From NCBI RefSeq assembly GCF_001422725.1, contig NZ_LMMA01000033.1, positions 186,001-250,000 on the forward strand: a DNA stretch of 64,000 bases, in the 5' to 3' direction. The notes under the pieces were generated by a model. It was not told where the DNA came from. It saw only the letters and a program-made list of their open reading frames with translations, and did no database searches. The position numbers and the translations under genes are program-made. The DNA comes from Flavobacterium sp. Leaf82 (GTDB lineage: Bacteria > Bacteroidota > Bacteroidia > Flavobacteriales > Flavobacteriaceae). The first letter of the stretch is position 1. Each line of letters opens with the position of its first letter. Shown in pieces: positions 1 through 9,612 of this stretch.

Positions 1-27
1 ATGATTTGGTTTTGTAAGTGTGCTCAT
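1..27 (-). CDS. Start of a gene running off the left edge, possibly an XRE-type regulator
   Basis: Only nine codons are in the window, read leftward from an ATG at 27-25: MSTLTKPNH. A good Bacteroidota -10-like element, TATCTTTG, lies at 39-32 just upstream, which supports a real start and a very short leader. From memory, this N-terminus resembles small XRE-family helix-turn-helix regulators of flavobacteria. That is recall only and cannot be tested on nine residues. Confidence 0.4.
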
Positions 28-477
28 AATTCAAAGATAATAATTAAGTGTAATCCGGCGATGTGTAAAAAACATATTTAGCATTGTACCATACCGTTAA
101 AATAATTTGATATCATCTAAATAGATTCCTTGCCTGCCTTTATGAAGTAAAAATACAATTTTTAGCAGACCTAATTATTAGAACCAACAACTTGTTTCTA
201 TAAAACCCGCTAATCTTTTGATATATCCTTACTACAAGAGTAAAAGGATAGTTTTACCTATATATAAGTCTCGTTGAAAATATTGCATATTATGCTTTTC
301 TGAGATAAATACTACCGGATTTGTTGCAGGAATGTTATTTCGTAAAGCATTTCTTTAAACTTATGTGAAATTATGTAAATCAAATCGAAAATTATAGAAC
401 ATTATTCATCGACTTTGAAAGTAATTTAGCATAAATAATTTTAAACAAATCAAACAATAATTTTTAAAAGAAATCAC
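28..477. other. Intergenic region, no gene seen
   Basis: AT-rich non-coding DNA between the divergent partial gene at the left edge and the lipoprotein at 478. Stops occur in all frames. Apart from TATCTTTG at 32-39 (minus strand) I see no convincing promoter, repeat or RNA. Confidence 0.5.
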
Positions 478-894
478 ATGAAAACTAAAAGAATATTATT
501 CGCAGTATTATTAAGCATCGGTTTATTTGCAACATCTTGTAGTAACGATGACAACGACGGAGAAACAATTGTACCAATCCAGGGGAAATATAATTTAAGC
601 CAAACTGGAACAATCATTAACGGACAAGAAGTGTTAATCGACGCTCCTCAAAACGCAAGTGGTTGTAACAGAGATTACCTTGATCTAAGATTAAGCAACG
701 CTGCAGTTATTGGTGATTATGATGGTACAAACTGTGCATTGACAGAAACTACTGGAACTTATGTAAGATCTCATAATGATTTAACTCTTACGGTAGGTGC
801 TGTAAGTTCTACAAGTGATATCATGAATCTTACTAACAAAGAATTAAAAATAAAAGATAAAGTTACTGGTGTTATTACTGTTTATACAAGATAA
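478..894 (+). CDS. Small lipoprotein, lipocalin-like
   Basis: 138 residues. The N-terminus is a signal peptide ending in a lipobox (LFATSC), with Cys21 followed by Ser-Asn-Asp-Asp, the usual Bacteroidota pattern for export to the outer membrane or cell surface. The mature part is short, rich in beta-prone stretches, with two further Cys (CNRDY and TNCALTE) that may form a disulphide. Size and layout resemble the lipocalin-like lipoproteins common in this phylum, but no ligand can be named. It stands alone and ends at a strong terminator shared with the convergent kinase gene. Confidence 0.6.
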   Translation: MKTKRILFAVLLSIGLFATSCSNDDNDGETIVPIQGKYNLSQTGTIINGQEVLIDAPQNASGCNRDYLDLRLSNAAVIGDYDGTNCALTETTGTYVRSHNDLTLTVGAVSSTSDIMNLTNKELKIKDKVTGVITVYTR

Positions 895-939
895 TATCTA
901 TCAGAAATTGATCTTTTAATGTTATGGATTAAAAGTAAA

Positions 940-978
940 AACGGAAATGACTTTCTAAAAGTTATTTCCGTTTTTTTT
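940..978. terminator. Bidirectional rho-independent terminator
   Basis: Inverted repeat AACGGAAATGACTT / AAGTTATTTCCGTT around a 5-nt loop, followed on the plus strand by a run of eight T and preceded by an A-rich tract, so it can work in both directions. It separates the lipoprotein from the convergent kinase gene. Confidence 0.8.
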
Positions 979-3900
979 AGTTTAAATTTTGAACTACAGG
1001 AATATAGATATTAAATGTAGCTCCTTTATTTTTTTCGCCAGTGGCGGTGATAACTCCGTTATGGTTTTCTACAATTTTTTTTACGATTGCAAGTCCAATT
1101 CCTGTTCCGGTATATTCTAATTTTCCGTGTAAGCGCTGGAAAACTTCAAATATTTTTTTGCTGTATTGCGGTTCAAAACCAATACCGTTATCTGAGATAC
1201 TAATATGGCAATACTCCAGATCTTTTGATAAAAGCTCATTGTTTAAATCTTCGCCTTTTGCAAATTCACAATTTATTTTTATTACAGTACGAATATCAGG
1301 ATTCGAAAATTTAATCGAATTACTCGCAAGATTATACAATAATTGTCTAAACTGAAACGGAATAATACTTACTTCGCAGGTTTTATCAGTTTCGATTATC
1401 GCTTCTTTTTGTTCGAGTTCTTCTTTTAAATCTTCTTTTACGGCATCGATAATTTCAGAAAGATCTACTTTTTCAAATTTACGTTCCTGAATATTCGTTC
1501 TCGAATACGAGAGAAGATCATTTATAAGAGTTTGCATTCGCTGCGCAGCATTTTGCATTCGCAGGAATTTATCTTTTCCTGAATCTGATAAATTCTCAGA
1601 TTCTTTCTCGATAATTTGCGTTGCAAAAGTTTGAATTTTTCGCAAAGGTTCCTGCAAATCGTGACTCGAAATATAAGCAAACGATTGTAGTTCTTTGTTC
1701 ATTTGCTCCAGTTCTACATTTTTTTGCTCCAGTTCTTTTGTACGTGCGGTAACTTGTTTTTCGAGTTCTTGTGTAAATGCCTTTTCTGTCTGAATATCCG
1801 TAAAAGCACCAACCCATTTAATGATTTTGTTGTCTTTATTCAAAACCGGTTCACCAATAACGGCGTGCCATCTATAGGTTCCGTCTTTTCTTAAAACCCT
1901 TACATCTGTTTTATAAACTTCTCCGGTGGCTAAACTATTGCTCCAGGTTTTTGTGTTTTGTTCAAAATCATCAGGATGAATCATGGCTTTCCATTCGGCT
2001 TCGCCAGCAGGAATTACGCCAGTATATTCTAACCATTTACCAGAAGTAAATAATGCATTTCCTTTCTCGTCAGTTTCCCAGATAAGCTGTGGAATACTCT
2101 CGGTCAGGGAACGGAATTTCTTTTCGCTTTCTTCTATTTTTTTTCGTGCTTCGACTTTTTCGGTTACATCGATCAGGGTCATTTTTATTCCTGAAATCGT
2201 ATCGTCTAATTCTCGTTGCGGTGCATATTCAAAATCAATATACATTTTATGTTCCTTATTATCGTGGTTTACATAAAACAAAGACTCAGATTCTGAATGT
2301 ACATTTCCGGTTGTATAAACCTGATTTAAGAGTTTGGCGTATTTTTGTTTTTTGAGTTCCGGAAAAACTTCTAATATGTTTTTGCCCTGAACATCGCTTT
2401 CATTTTTTCTCCAGATATTTTTCAAAAGTGCTCCGTTGACCATTTCGATCACCATATCTTTGCCTTTTAAAATCGCTTTAGGAACAGGAGATTCCATGAC
2501 CAGTTTTCGAAATCTTTTTTCGCTGGCTTCAAGTTCCTGCTGATGATTTTTTTCATCTGTAATATCCCTGACGGTTCCCAGTAATTTTTCAGGATTATTT
2601 TCTGAGTCATAAAATACTTTTCCTTTGGCTTCGACCCAATGAATCGATTGATCGTCCCATATTACTCGCGCTTCGTAGTAAATATTTCCCAGATTAATGG
2701 CTTCCTTAAAAGCTTTTTCGCGTATGTGTAAATCGTCAGGATGAACGTGACTAAGAAGTTGGGCATGAGTTAAATATTCTTCTCCTTTATAACCGGTAAC
2801 AATTTCCAGATATCGGTTAGAATATTGCAAGTCTTTTGTTTTTACATATAATTCCCAAGTACCCAATTCACTTGCTTCGACTATTATATTAAGTCTTTCT
2901 TCGTTTATTTCGGTCTTTTTACGGGCTTCAACTTTTTCAGTAACCTCAGTTACGGTAACGATAATTCCTGAAATTTGTCCATTTTCTTCCTTTAACGGAT
3001 GATAAAGAAAATCGAAATAAAAGATTTCCGGAGTTCCGGTTCTATTTATTGGTACAGGCAATTCGTTTCCGTGATAAGGAATTCCGGTTGCATAAACAGT
3101 ATCTAAAAGTTCGCCAACTGTTGATTTTACTTCAGGAAGAGAATCAAATAAAGGTCTGCCAATAAAATTATTTTCTTCGCGACCTACTAATTTTAAGTAC
3201 GTTTCGTTCGCCATTTCTACCACATGATTTGGTCCACGCATAATGGTGATTCCTACAGGCGCTTGCTTAACGGTGTTTCTAAAACGTTTATCAGCTTCTT
3301 CAATTTTTTGTCTTGCAATAACCTGCGGCGTATTATCGAGTACCCAAATAGCAATTTTGGTTACTTTTTCCTCAATATTTTTTAGCGGCGCATATACAAA
3401 AGTTACATAGATAGTTTCTTCTTTTCCATGTCTAATGAGATTCATTGCGACCTCATTTGCAAAAAACGGATTTCCTTCGTCAACAACTTTTTGCAAAGCA
3501 CCTTCATAAGCAGATTTTACCTCAGCAAAAGGTTCCCAATAGTTTTTTCCGGCAATCTCTTCATAAGGTTTTCCTGCAACTTCGATAAAACTGTCATTGA
3601 CAATTTCGGCTATTAAAGTTTCTGCATCCAGTACGCAAATACCAATTGGTGATTGCAATACCATACTTCGCAAATTTTGTTCGCTTTCTTCTATTTTTTT
3701 CTTGGCTAAATTCAAATCCGTCAAGTCGACTCCGGTATTCATTACGCCATATACATTACCGTTTACGTCATATATTGGCGTTAAACTGTAATTAAAATAA
3801 TAAGTGCCTACTTGTCCGTCTACATTAATATCCAAAGGAGTATTTTGTGTATGAAAAGATTTTCCGCTGGTTAAAACTTCAGTAATTTGTTCAAAAACCA

Positions 3901-4972
3901 ACTGATTATCGAGTTCCGGAACCACATCTTTAAATGATTTCCCGATGACATCATTCCCTTTTCCCCATATTTTTATAATAGTATCATTTGCCAGTTCTAC
4001 CGTCATTTCTTTGCCAACGTATAAAGCGATCGGGAAAGGGGCGTTTTCTACCAACTCTCTTACTTTTTGTTCGCTTTCTTCTATTTTAGAACGAGAAAGT
4101 ACCTGCGGAGTAACTTCTATTGCAATTCCTACAACACCAGATATACTTCCGTCAGTTTCTGTCAGGGCTTCGTAAACAAAATTTAAATACGTATCTTCTA
4201 TTTTTCCGCCTCGCGGCAATTTGACAAGTTGTTCGTTGGCAATAAATTTTATACCGGTTTCATATACATTATTCAGTACATCTTCAAGATATTGATTTCT
4301 TGTTTCCGGTAAAGCATCAAAAACAGGTTTGTTGAGGATTTCGCTGGCTTCGACTCCCCATAACTGAATCATTCCATCGTTTGCAATTTCTACAACATGA
4401 TCTTTTCCTCGCATAACACACATGGCAACAGGAGCTTGCATGATATTGTTTCTAAATCTTGCATTACTTTCTGTAAGAGCTTCTGTCGCTCGAACTTTGT
4501 CTGTTGTTTCTATAACTGTAACGAAAATACCGCCAACTTCGCCATTTTCCTTTTTAATGGGACTGTATGAAAAATTGAAATAACATTCTTCATCAAAACC
4601 ATTTCTGTTTAATACCAGTTTTAAATCAGAGTGACTAACAGATTCTCCTTGCATTACATCACTAAACATAGGAGAAATAGTGTCCCATGCTTCTGCAAAC
4701 GTAATTTTCGAACTAATTCCTAAAGCTTCGGGATGTTTGGTTGAACCCAAAATAGGGCGAAACCCATCATTATAAATTTGGGTGTAGTTTTCTCCCCAGG
4801 CAATATACATCCCAAACGGATTGTTGAGCACTACAGCAACCATGGTTTTAAGACTTTGTGGCCAGTTTTCAGGATCGCCTAACGAAGTTTCATTCCAGTT
4901 TTTGGCACGCATCAATTCACCCATTTCGCCACCATTGGATAGAAAATAATGATTATTATCTGTTAAGCTCAT
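977..4972 (-). CDS. Multi-PAS sensor histidine kinase
   Basis: 1331 residues, without transmembrane segments or signal peptide, so a cytoplasmic sensor. About eight PAS units in tandem fill roughly residues 35-1065; most end in a recurring linker of the type TEKVEARKKIEESEKKFR, which marks the boundaries. The kinase core follows: a HisKA domain with the phospho-acceptor in SSHDLQEPLRK (His1104), then a HATPase domain with N box NSIKFS, G1 DNGIGF and G2 GTGIGLA. The gene starts 12 bp after a CheY-like regulator, so the two are probably a phosphorelay pair. Ligands of the PAS domains are unknown. The high number of similar PAS units points to internal duplication. Confidence 0.9.
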   Translation of the reverse strand: MSLTDNNHYFLSNGGEMGELMRAKNWNETSLGDPENWPQSLKTMVAVVLNNPFGMYIAWGENYTQIYNDGFRPILGSTKHPEALGISSKITFAEAWDTISPMFSDVMQGESVSHSDLKLVLNRNGFDEECYFNFSYSPIKKENGEVGGIFVTVIETTDKVRATEALTESNARFRNNIMQAPVAMCVMRGKDHVVEIANDGMIQLWGVEASEILNKPVFDALPETRNQYLEDVLNNVYETGIKFIANEQLVKLPRGGKIEDTYLNFVYEALTETDGSISGVVGIAIEVTPQVLSRSKIEESEQKVRELVENAPFPIALYVGKEMTVELANDTIIKIWGKGNDVIGKSFKDVVPELDNQLVFEQITEVLTSGKSFHTQNTPLDINVDGQVGTYYFNYSLTPIYDVNGNVYGVMNTGVDLTDLNLAKKKIEESEQNLRSMVLQSPIGICVLDAETLIAEIVNDSFIEVAGKPYEEIAGKNYWEPFAEVKSAYEGALQKVVDEGNPFFANEVAMNLIRHGKEETIYVTFVYAPLKNIEEKVTKIAIWVLDNTPQVIARQKIEEADKRFRNTVKQAPVGITIMRGPNHVVEMANETYLKLVGREENNFIGRPLFDSLPEVKSTVGELLDTVYATGIPYHGNELPVPINRTGTPEIFYFDFLYHPLKEENGQISGIIVTVTEVTEKVEARKKTEINEERLNIIVEASELGTWELYVKTKDLQYSNRYLEIVTGYKGEEYLTHAQLLSHVHPDDLHIREKAFKEAINLGNIYYEARVIWDDQSIHWVEAKGKVFYDSENNPEKLLGTVRDITDEKNHQQELEASEKRFRKLVMESPVPKAILKGKDMVIEMVNGALLKNIWRKNESDVQGKNILEVFPELKKQKYAKLLNQVYTTGNVHSESESLFYVNHDNKEHKMYIDFEYAPQRELDDTISGIKMTLIDVTEKVEARKKIEESEKKFRSLTESIPQLIWETDEKGNALFTSGKWLEYTGVIPAGEAEWKAMIHPDDFEQNTKTWSNSLATGEVYKTDVRVLRKDGTYRWHAVIGEPVLNKDNKIIKWVGAFTDIQTEKAFTQELEKQVTARTKELEQKNVELEQMNKELQSFAYISSHDLQEPLRKIQTFATQIIEKESENLSDSGKDKFLRMQNAAQRMQTLINDLLSYSRTNIQERKFEKVDLSEIIDAVKEDLKEELEQKEAIIETDKTCEVSIIPFQFRQLLYNLASNSIKFSNPDIRTVIKINCEFAKGEDLNNELLSKDLEYCHISISDNGIGFEPQYSKKIFEVFQRLHGKLEYTGTGIGLAIVKKIVENHNGVITATGEKNKGATFNIYIPVVQNLN

Positions 4973-4984
4973 TCTGGAAACGAA

Positions 4985-5434
4985 TTAGGGTTGAAGGATA
5001 AATTGCTCTCTTAAAGGTTGCTTAAAATTATTTTGAGATGCTGTTGTAAGAGCATTTTCGATTACTTTTTTTAATTTAGAAAATTCGCCCGGTTTACGGA
5101 TATAATAAGTCGCCCCTTTTTTATACATCAGGTCAACAATCTCATTATCCAGCGAAGTAGAGAAAATAATAACAGGAAGATTTTTTAATTCTTCGTTTTC
5201 TTTAATTTCTTTCAAACATTCAGAGCCATTTTTACGAGGCATATTAAGATCCAGAAAAAGCAGGTCCGGCAAATTTTCTGCTGAATGATCCGCTAGAAAA
5301 TCCATAAGCTGTACGCCATCATTTACAGTTACAAGAGATACAGGAAGCGACAGTTCATCCAGTGCTTCTTTAAAAAAAGCGCAATCATCTTCATCATCAT
5401 CTGCCAGCAGTAAATTGTAATTCTGTTTAATCAT
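4985..5434 (-). CDS. Single-domain response regulator (CheY/Rcp1-like)
   Basis: 149 residues and only a receiver domain. The acidic pocket is LADDDEDD near the N-terminus, the phospho-acceptor is Asp62 in LFLDLNMP, the switch Thr lies in IFSTS and the conserved Lys in YIRKPGEF. There is no output domain, as in regulators paired with phytochrome-type or multi-PAS kinases. It is the first gene of a two-gene unit with the kinase downstream, and is likely phosphorylated by it or relays from it. Confidence 0.9.
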   Translation of the reverse strand: MIKQNYNLLLADDDEDDCAFFKEALDELSLPVSLVTVNDGVQLMDFLADHSAENLPDLLFLDLNMPRKNGSECLKEIKENEELKNLPVIIFSTSLDNEIVDLMYKKGATYYIRKPGEFSKLKKVIENALTTASQNNFKQPLREQFILQP

Positions 5435-5922
5435 TTGTTGTATTGTGATTTTTTTATTTTTTCGAAAATTAAATCGCTCTCTAATCTGTAATCAGCTCTC
5501 ATTTAAGATTTATTTCCCTGTTAAAGGAGATGTTGTATAATCCAAAATCGATTTAATTCTGCTAAGATAGGACTAATTTACTTACTATTAATCAGGAATA
5601 TACCGATAAATTTAACGCTTTACTGTAGAAATCAATAATTCCTTATTTTTTGTGTATCGTTTTTAAAATTAGAAGGTTAAGGATTTTTTTAAAGTGGTTT
5701 TTAAGTGAATTTGAAGAATTAAAAAAACGATTTAAAGCAATAGAACAATTGTTAATGTATTAAAACCCTTGCCCTGACTGTCTAAATTTATTTTTATATT
5801 TGCCGCAGATAAGAAACATACATACAATTTTCTAACGTTAGAGAAGAAATCGGGATTATTGTACTTCTTTTGCCTTGTGCATACTCTAATAGTTTAATGT
5901 AATTCATTAATACTATATAGAC
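5435..5922. other. Divergent intergenic region
   Basis: 488 bp between the response regulator and the exporter gene. It is non-coding in all frames. The only element I can support is a TATATTTG -10-like box at 5795-5802, reading toward the exporter. Confidence 0.5.
5769..5802 (+). promoter_or_regulatory. Putative promoter of the EamA exporter
   Basis: TTG at 5769-5771 and TATATTTG at 5795-5802 approximate the Bacteroidota sigma-A pattern (TTTG, about 20 bp, TAnnTTTG), but the spacing of 23 bp is a little long. The predicted leader to the start at 5923 is about 110 nt. Confidence 0.4.
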
Positions 5923-6795
5923 ATGCAAAAAAAACATTTTTATTTACTGCTTCTCATTGCAGGAACGGCTTTCTGGGGGATTTCCTTCACATTTGTAAAA
6001 GTTGGTATTGGCGTTGGTTCACCATTCGTATTTTTATTTTATAAATTCTTAATAGCGGCACTTTGCCTGGCTATTGTTTTTATCAGACAACTTCAATTTA
6101 TTTCGAAAAAAACATTAAAAATCAGCTTGCTAATTGGTATTCCGCTTCTTGCCGGAACAATTTTACAAACAATAGGACTTCAATATACCACAGTTTCAAA
6201 TGCTGCATTTATTACAGGATTAGATGTATTGCTAATACCCATATTGAAATTTTTAGTGTACAAAAAGAAAATAGAAAACAAAGTTTGGATTGCCTGTATT
6301 ATGGCGCTCACAGGACTTTATAGTATTGTGGTCAAAGACGGATTATCGCTCAATTACGGTGATTTGCTAATTGTGGCATGTGCTTTTGGGTTTGCTTTTT
6401 ATGTGCTTCAGGTAGGAAAATATGCTAAAGAACAAAAACCAATGCCTGCCGTAATATTGATGCTGTTTTTATGTGCTTTCGGATGTTTGATTTTCGCTTT
6501 ATTTGATACTAATTCTAATTGGTTTCCGGAAACAGACGGTTTTTGGACAGGTATTTTTTTTACTGCTATTCCTGCAACGGCTTTTATGTATGCAGTTCAA
6601 AATGTAGCACAGCGTTATTTGGGCGAAGAAAAAGTTGCACTTACTTATTTATTCGAACCTGTGTTTGCCACTATTGCGGGAGTTTTTATTCTTGGAGAAA
6701 ATTTTACCAGCCAAATCTTAATAGGAGGAATGCTGATTATTTCGGCCATGTTTATTTCTGAGGTTAACTTCAAAAAAAAATCCGTCAAAAATTAA
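5923..6795 (+). CDS. EamA/DMT-family transporter
   Basis: 290 residues with ten hydrophobic segments in two similar halves, the classic drug/metabolite transporter layout. The first half starts with GTAFWGISFTFVKVG, typical of EamA proteins, and the second half has FLFEP-like AYLFEPVFATIAG (here TYLFEPVFATIAG), the equally typical repeat motif. It is an inner-membrane permease, probably an exporter of a small metabolite; the substrate cannot be read from sequence. It is a single gene convergent with the MscS gene. Confidence 0.85.
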   Translation: MQKKHFYLLLLIAGTAFWGISFTFVKVGIGVGSPFVFLFYKFLIAALCLAIVFIRQLQFISKKTLKISLLIGIPLLAGTILQTIGLQYTTVSNAAFITGLDVLLIPILKFLVYKKKIENKVWIACIMALTGLYSIVVKDGLSLNYGDLLIVACAFGFAFYVLQVGKYAKEQKPMPAVILMLFLCAFGCLIFALFDTNSNWFPETDGFWTGIFFTAIPATAFMYAVQNVAQRYLGEEKVALTYLFEPVFATIAGVFILGENFTSQILIGGMLIISAMFISEVNFKKKSVKN

Positions 6796-6806
6796 TGTGA
6801 CGGATT
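6778..6806 (-). terminator. Terminator for the MscS gene
   Basis: Inverted repeat ATCCGTCA / TGACGGAT. Read on the minus strand it is followed by a long T run, so it ends transcription of the MscS gene. It overlaps the last codons and stop of the EamA gene on the other strand. Confidence 0.7.
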
Positions 6807-6831
6807 TAAGATATAAGCTAATTTGATTTTT

Positions 6832-9228
6832 TTATGTTGATAAGGTCAAACCTTTCGCTTTAAAATTACTAAAAAGAACCTGACGCGCCATACTAATAGT
6901 TTCTTCGGTACGGTAAATACTGCACCAGAATTTTATTTGCAATTTGAATTTTTCGTCAGCAATTGCAGTATAATAAATCTGCGGAGATTTAGCATTATTG
7001 ACTAAATCCATGCTTTCAAGAGATTCTAATATTAAGGCATTAATGTCTTCTGGCATAATATCGCCACTGATTTCTGCAGCAATTTCTACCAGTTTAAAAT
7101 TATCAGTATACGTCCAGTTCGTAATATTTTGAGATAATAAATTACCATTTGGTATAATGATTTCCGCCCCGTTTGCCGAGTTGATTTTGGTAGTACGCAA
7201 TCCCATTGATTTTACACGACCGGATTCTGAACTAATATTGATCACGTCGCCAATTTGTATTGGTTTATCAAAAATCAGGATAATACCCGAAACAAAGTTA
7301 TTAACCACACTCTGAAGTCCAAGTCCAACACCAACACCCAAAGCTCCTAACAAAATACTCAGTTTGTCTAATGGCATTCCGGAAGCAGCAACTGCCAAAA
7401 GATATCCGCAAATCAAAACAACAAGTCTGGTGATCAATAATTTAGAATGTTGTTTTTTATTGATGTTTTCTTCGTTTTCATCATCAACTTCGCCAAAAAA
7501 GTACGCCACATAATTCTGTAATAAATGGGCAACCCAAATAATAATAAAAAACAATACAATGTTTCCTAAAGTAAAAGTGATGCTTCCTATTGTATTCGGA
7601 TGACTTAATAATGAAGTTAAACCGGCTCGTAAAGATTCCCAAATGTTTAAATTGGCAGCAATTACAACAACCCACATATAAGTAATAACAATGATGAAAG
7701 GTTTTTTGAGAGTTTCAGACAAGCTTTCATAATCAAAAATCTTTTCGATACCGCGTTTTACACGGGTTGTATAAATTTGTAAAAGAATCACCTCTAATAC
7801 TATTTTTAAAAGTACGCTTAGGGCAACAATTTGAGTAAGTGATATAAAAGCAGTAATGCTCAACATATTGGCAAGAGAAACTCTTCCAAAAAGATTATTA
7901 AGGATTGCCAGAACATTCAGGCCTATAAAAATAATAGTCGCCCACTTAAAAAATCCTTTGTAGTAAAGCTGATCTTTCAGGGTTTTTATTTGAACAAATC
8001 CATAACGAACGCCCATAATATTGATGATAATAAAAGCACAACGCTGTATAAAACCAACCGCAATAAATAAGTCGAGAAAGCAAAGTATAAAAAATAACAC
8101 TAAAAGAAGTAGCCAATTGCGCATTGCGACTTTTGACCAATTGTTTTTAAACAGAAAAGTAATAAGTCCCAAAAGCACAAGCTGAATCAACTCTATAAAC
8201 ATTGCCGGAGCATATAAATTACTGACCACAGCAATATTTAACGCAATAACAGCAACGGGAATAATGATACCACGATTTAAATATTTGAAATTAAATTCAG
8301 ATAGATTTTCTTCATGCCCGTTATTTTTAAGATATTTCAGATTGCGTGAAATATACCAACCCAATAAACCCATTAATAAAATCAGAAAAATTAATCCGCC
8401 CGCTCTGTAACTTAAATAATAAGCGGCAACATTTTCTTCGATAATGATTTTGGCTTTGATATTTTTGCCTACTATTTTCTTCGCCGTAGAATCGTTTGTA
8501 GTCCATAAAGCAGGATATTCTTTTTTAAGCATGCTTATTCCGGATTGCTCCAGTTTGCTTTCTACAGTGATTAAAGCATTCGATACCGCTATTTTTCGTT
8601 CAACAGTCAGTCTTTTATTTTTATTTAAAATATTCTGATTTTTAGTCATCAGACTGTCTGTGCTCAGGTATCTGTTTTTAAGATTGGCAAATTCACTTTT
8701 AAATTGTTTGCGACGAATCGTATCCTTCAAAAGTCCCATTAAGGTTTTGTCCTTGCGCAAATCAATTACCCTGGACTTGATTTTTTCAAGAGTCTGATTA
8801 CGTAAATTGATTGCCGTATTTTGTTCGTTCAGTTCCTGTTCGATTTCTTTCAGGACAATGCGATACATTTGCTGGTTGCGCACATTCGGGTTTGCCCCTT
8901 TTAAGCTCGTTAAAATAAGATCAAGTTTGCTTTGCGTTCTTTTGATTTCTCCAAATAAACGATGACTGTTCCCGTCGAATTCCGTATCATTATGTGCCGA
9001 TTCTAAAACTTCTCCAGCCTTTTCAATAGACATTAAGTAATCACTGTCTGTAACTGTTTCCTGAAATAGTTTCGAACGATTTTCTGTTTTTGCTGGTGCA
9101 GTTTCCGTTTCCGTTTTCCCGGCTGCAGTTTCTGTTTTTTCAGGCGTGGTTTGAGAGTAGGTCAGAGGCGCGTAAAAAAAGACGGCTAATAAGGTCAGTA
9201 AACCAATAAAATTTCTTTTCTGAATCAT
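6832..9228 (-). CDS. Large MscS-family mechanosensitive channel
   Basis: 798 residues. A signal peptide (ends near SQTTPEKT) is followed by a periplasmic helical, partly coiled-coil region to about residue 260, then around eleven transmembrane segments, then the conserved MscS pore and beta domain. The pore helix is the Gly/Ala-rich LLGALGVGVGLGLQ, followed by SVVNNFVSGIILIFDKPI and IGDVINI, diagnostic of the family. This is the MscK/MscM-like long form. Its role is release of solutes on hypo-osmotic shock. It is monocistronic. Confidence 0.9.
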   Translation of the reverse strand: MIQKRNFIGLLTLLAVFFYAPLTYSQTTPEKTETAAGKTETETAPAKTENRSKLFQETVTDSDYLMSIEKAGEVLESAHNDTEFDGNSHRLFGEIKRTQSKLDLILTSLKGANPNVRNQQMYRIVLKEIEQELNEQNTAINLRNQTLEKIKSRVIDLRKDKTLMGLLKDTIRRKQFKSEFANLKNRYLSTDSLMTKNQNILNKNKRLTVERKIAVSNALITVESKLEQSGISMLKKEYPALWTTNDSTAKKIVGKNIKAKIIIEENVAAYYLSYRAGGLIFLILLMGLLGWYISRNLKYLKNNGHEENLSEFNFKYLNRGIIIPVAVIALNIAVVSNLYAPAMFIELIQLVLLGLITFLFKNNWSKVAMRNWLLLLVLFFILCFLDLFIAVGFIQRCAFIIINIMGVRYGFVQIKTLKDQLYYKGFFKWATIIFIGLNVLAILNNLFGRVSLANMLSITAFISLTQIVALSVLLKIVLEVILLQIYTTRVKRGIEKIFDYESLSETLKKPFIIVITYMWVVVIAANLNIWESLRAGLTSLLSHPNTIGSITFTLGNIVLFFIIIWVAHLLQNYVAYFFGEVDDENEENINKKQHSKLLITRLVVLICGYLLAVAASGMPLDKLSILLGALGVGVGLGLQSVVNNFVSGIILIFDKPIQIGDVINISSESGRVKSMGLRTTKINSANGAEIIIPNGNLLSQNITNWTYTDNFKLVEIAAEISGDIMPEDINALILESLESMDLVNNAKSPQIYYTAIADEKFKLQIKFWCSIYRTEETISMARQVLFSNFKAKGLTLST

Positions 9229-9612
9229 AATTTAAGGCATGAATTTAAGGGTCAAATGTAATTTTTTTTGGGATATTTATGATGGAAAGTATGATAAAAT
9301 TTGGTTAAAAGACAGTTTGCTTATTTCGTATTAATTCTGCTCAGGATTTTTTCGCCAGAGATTAAATGATTAAAATGATTATGCATTTTTAACTAAGATG
9401 TTTAAACATAAAAATAGTATTTAGAGAACTTTGATCAAGTTTGAAATAAATTAATTTAAAAACAATTATCTGTAAAAAATCTTTTTAATCTTTTTATCCC
9501 GATAGCTATCGGGAGCGGCAAAAAAGAAATAATAGAAAGAATCATAGTTTTAGCAAAGATTTAAAAATATTATATTCGTACTCTCATACCAGAAATACCA
9601 AAATAATCATAA
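9229..9612. other. Intergenic region with one REP-like palindrome
   Basis: 384 bp between two divergent genes, non-coding. It contains the 18-bp palindrome TCCCGATAGCTATCGGGA at 9497-9514, otherwise nothing I can support. Confidence 0.5.
9497..9514. repeat. REP-like palindrome, TCCCGATAGCTATCGGGA
   Basis: Perfect 18-bp palindrome. The same core, CCCGATAGCTATCGGG, recurs at 17283-17298 within a larger repeat, and related CCCGAAGC(T/C)TCGGG palindromes lie at 19946-19959 and 21185-21200. Confidence 0.75.
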
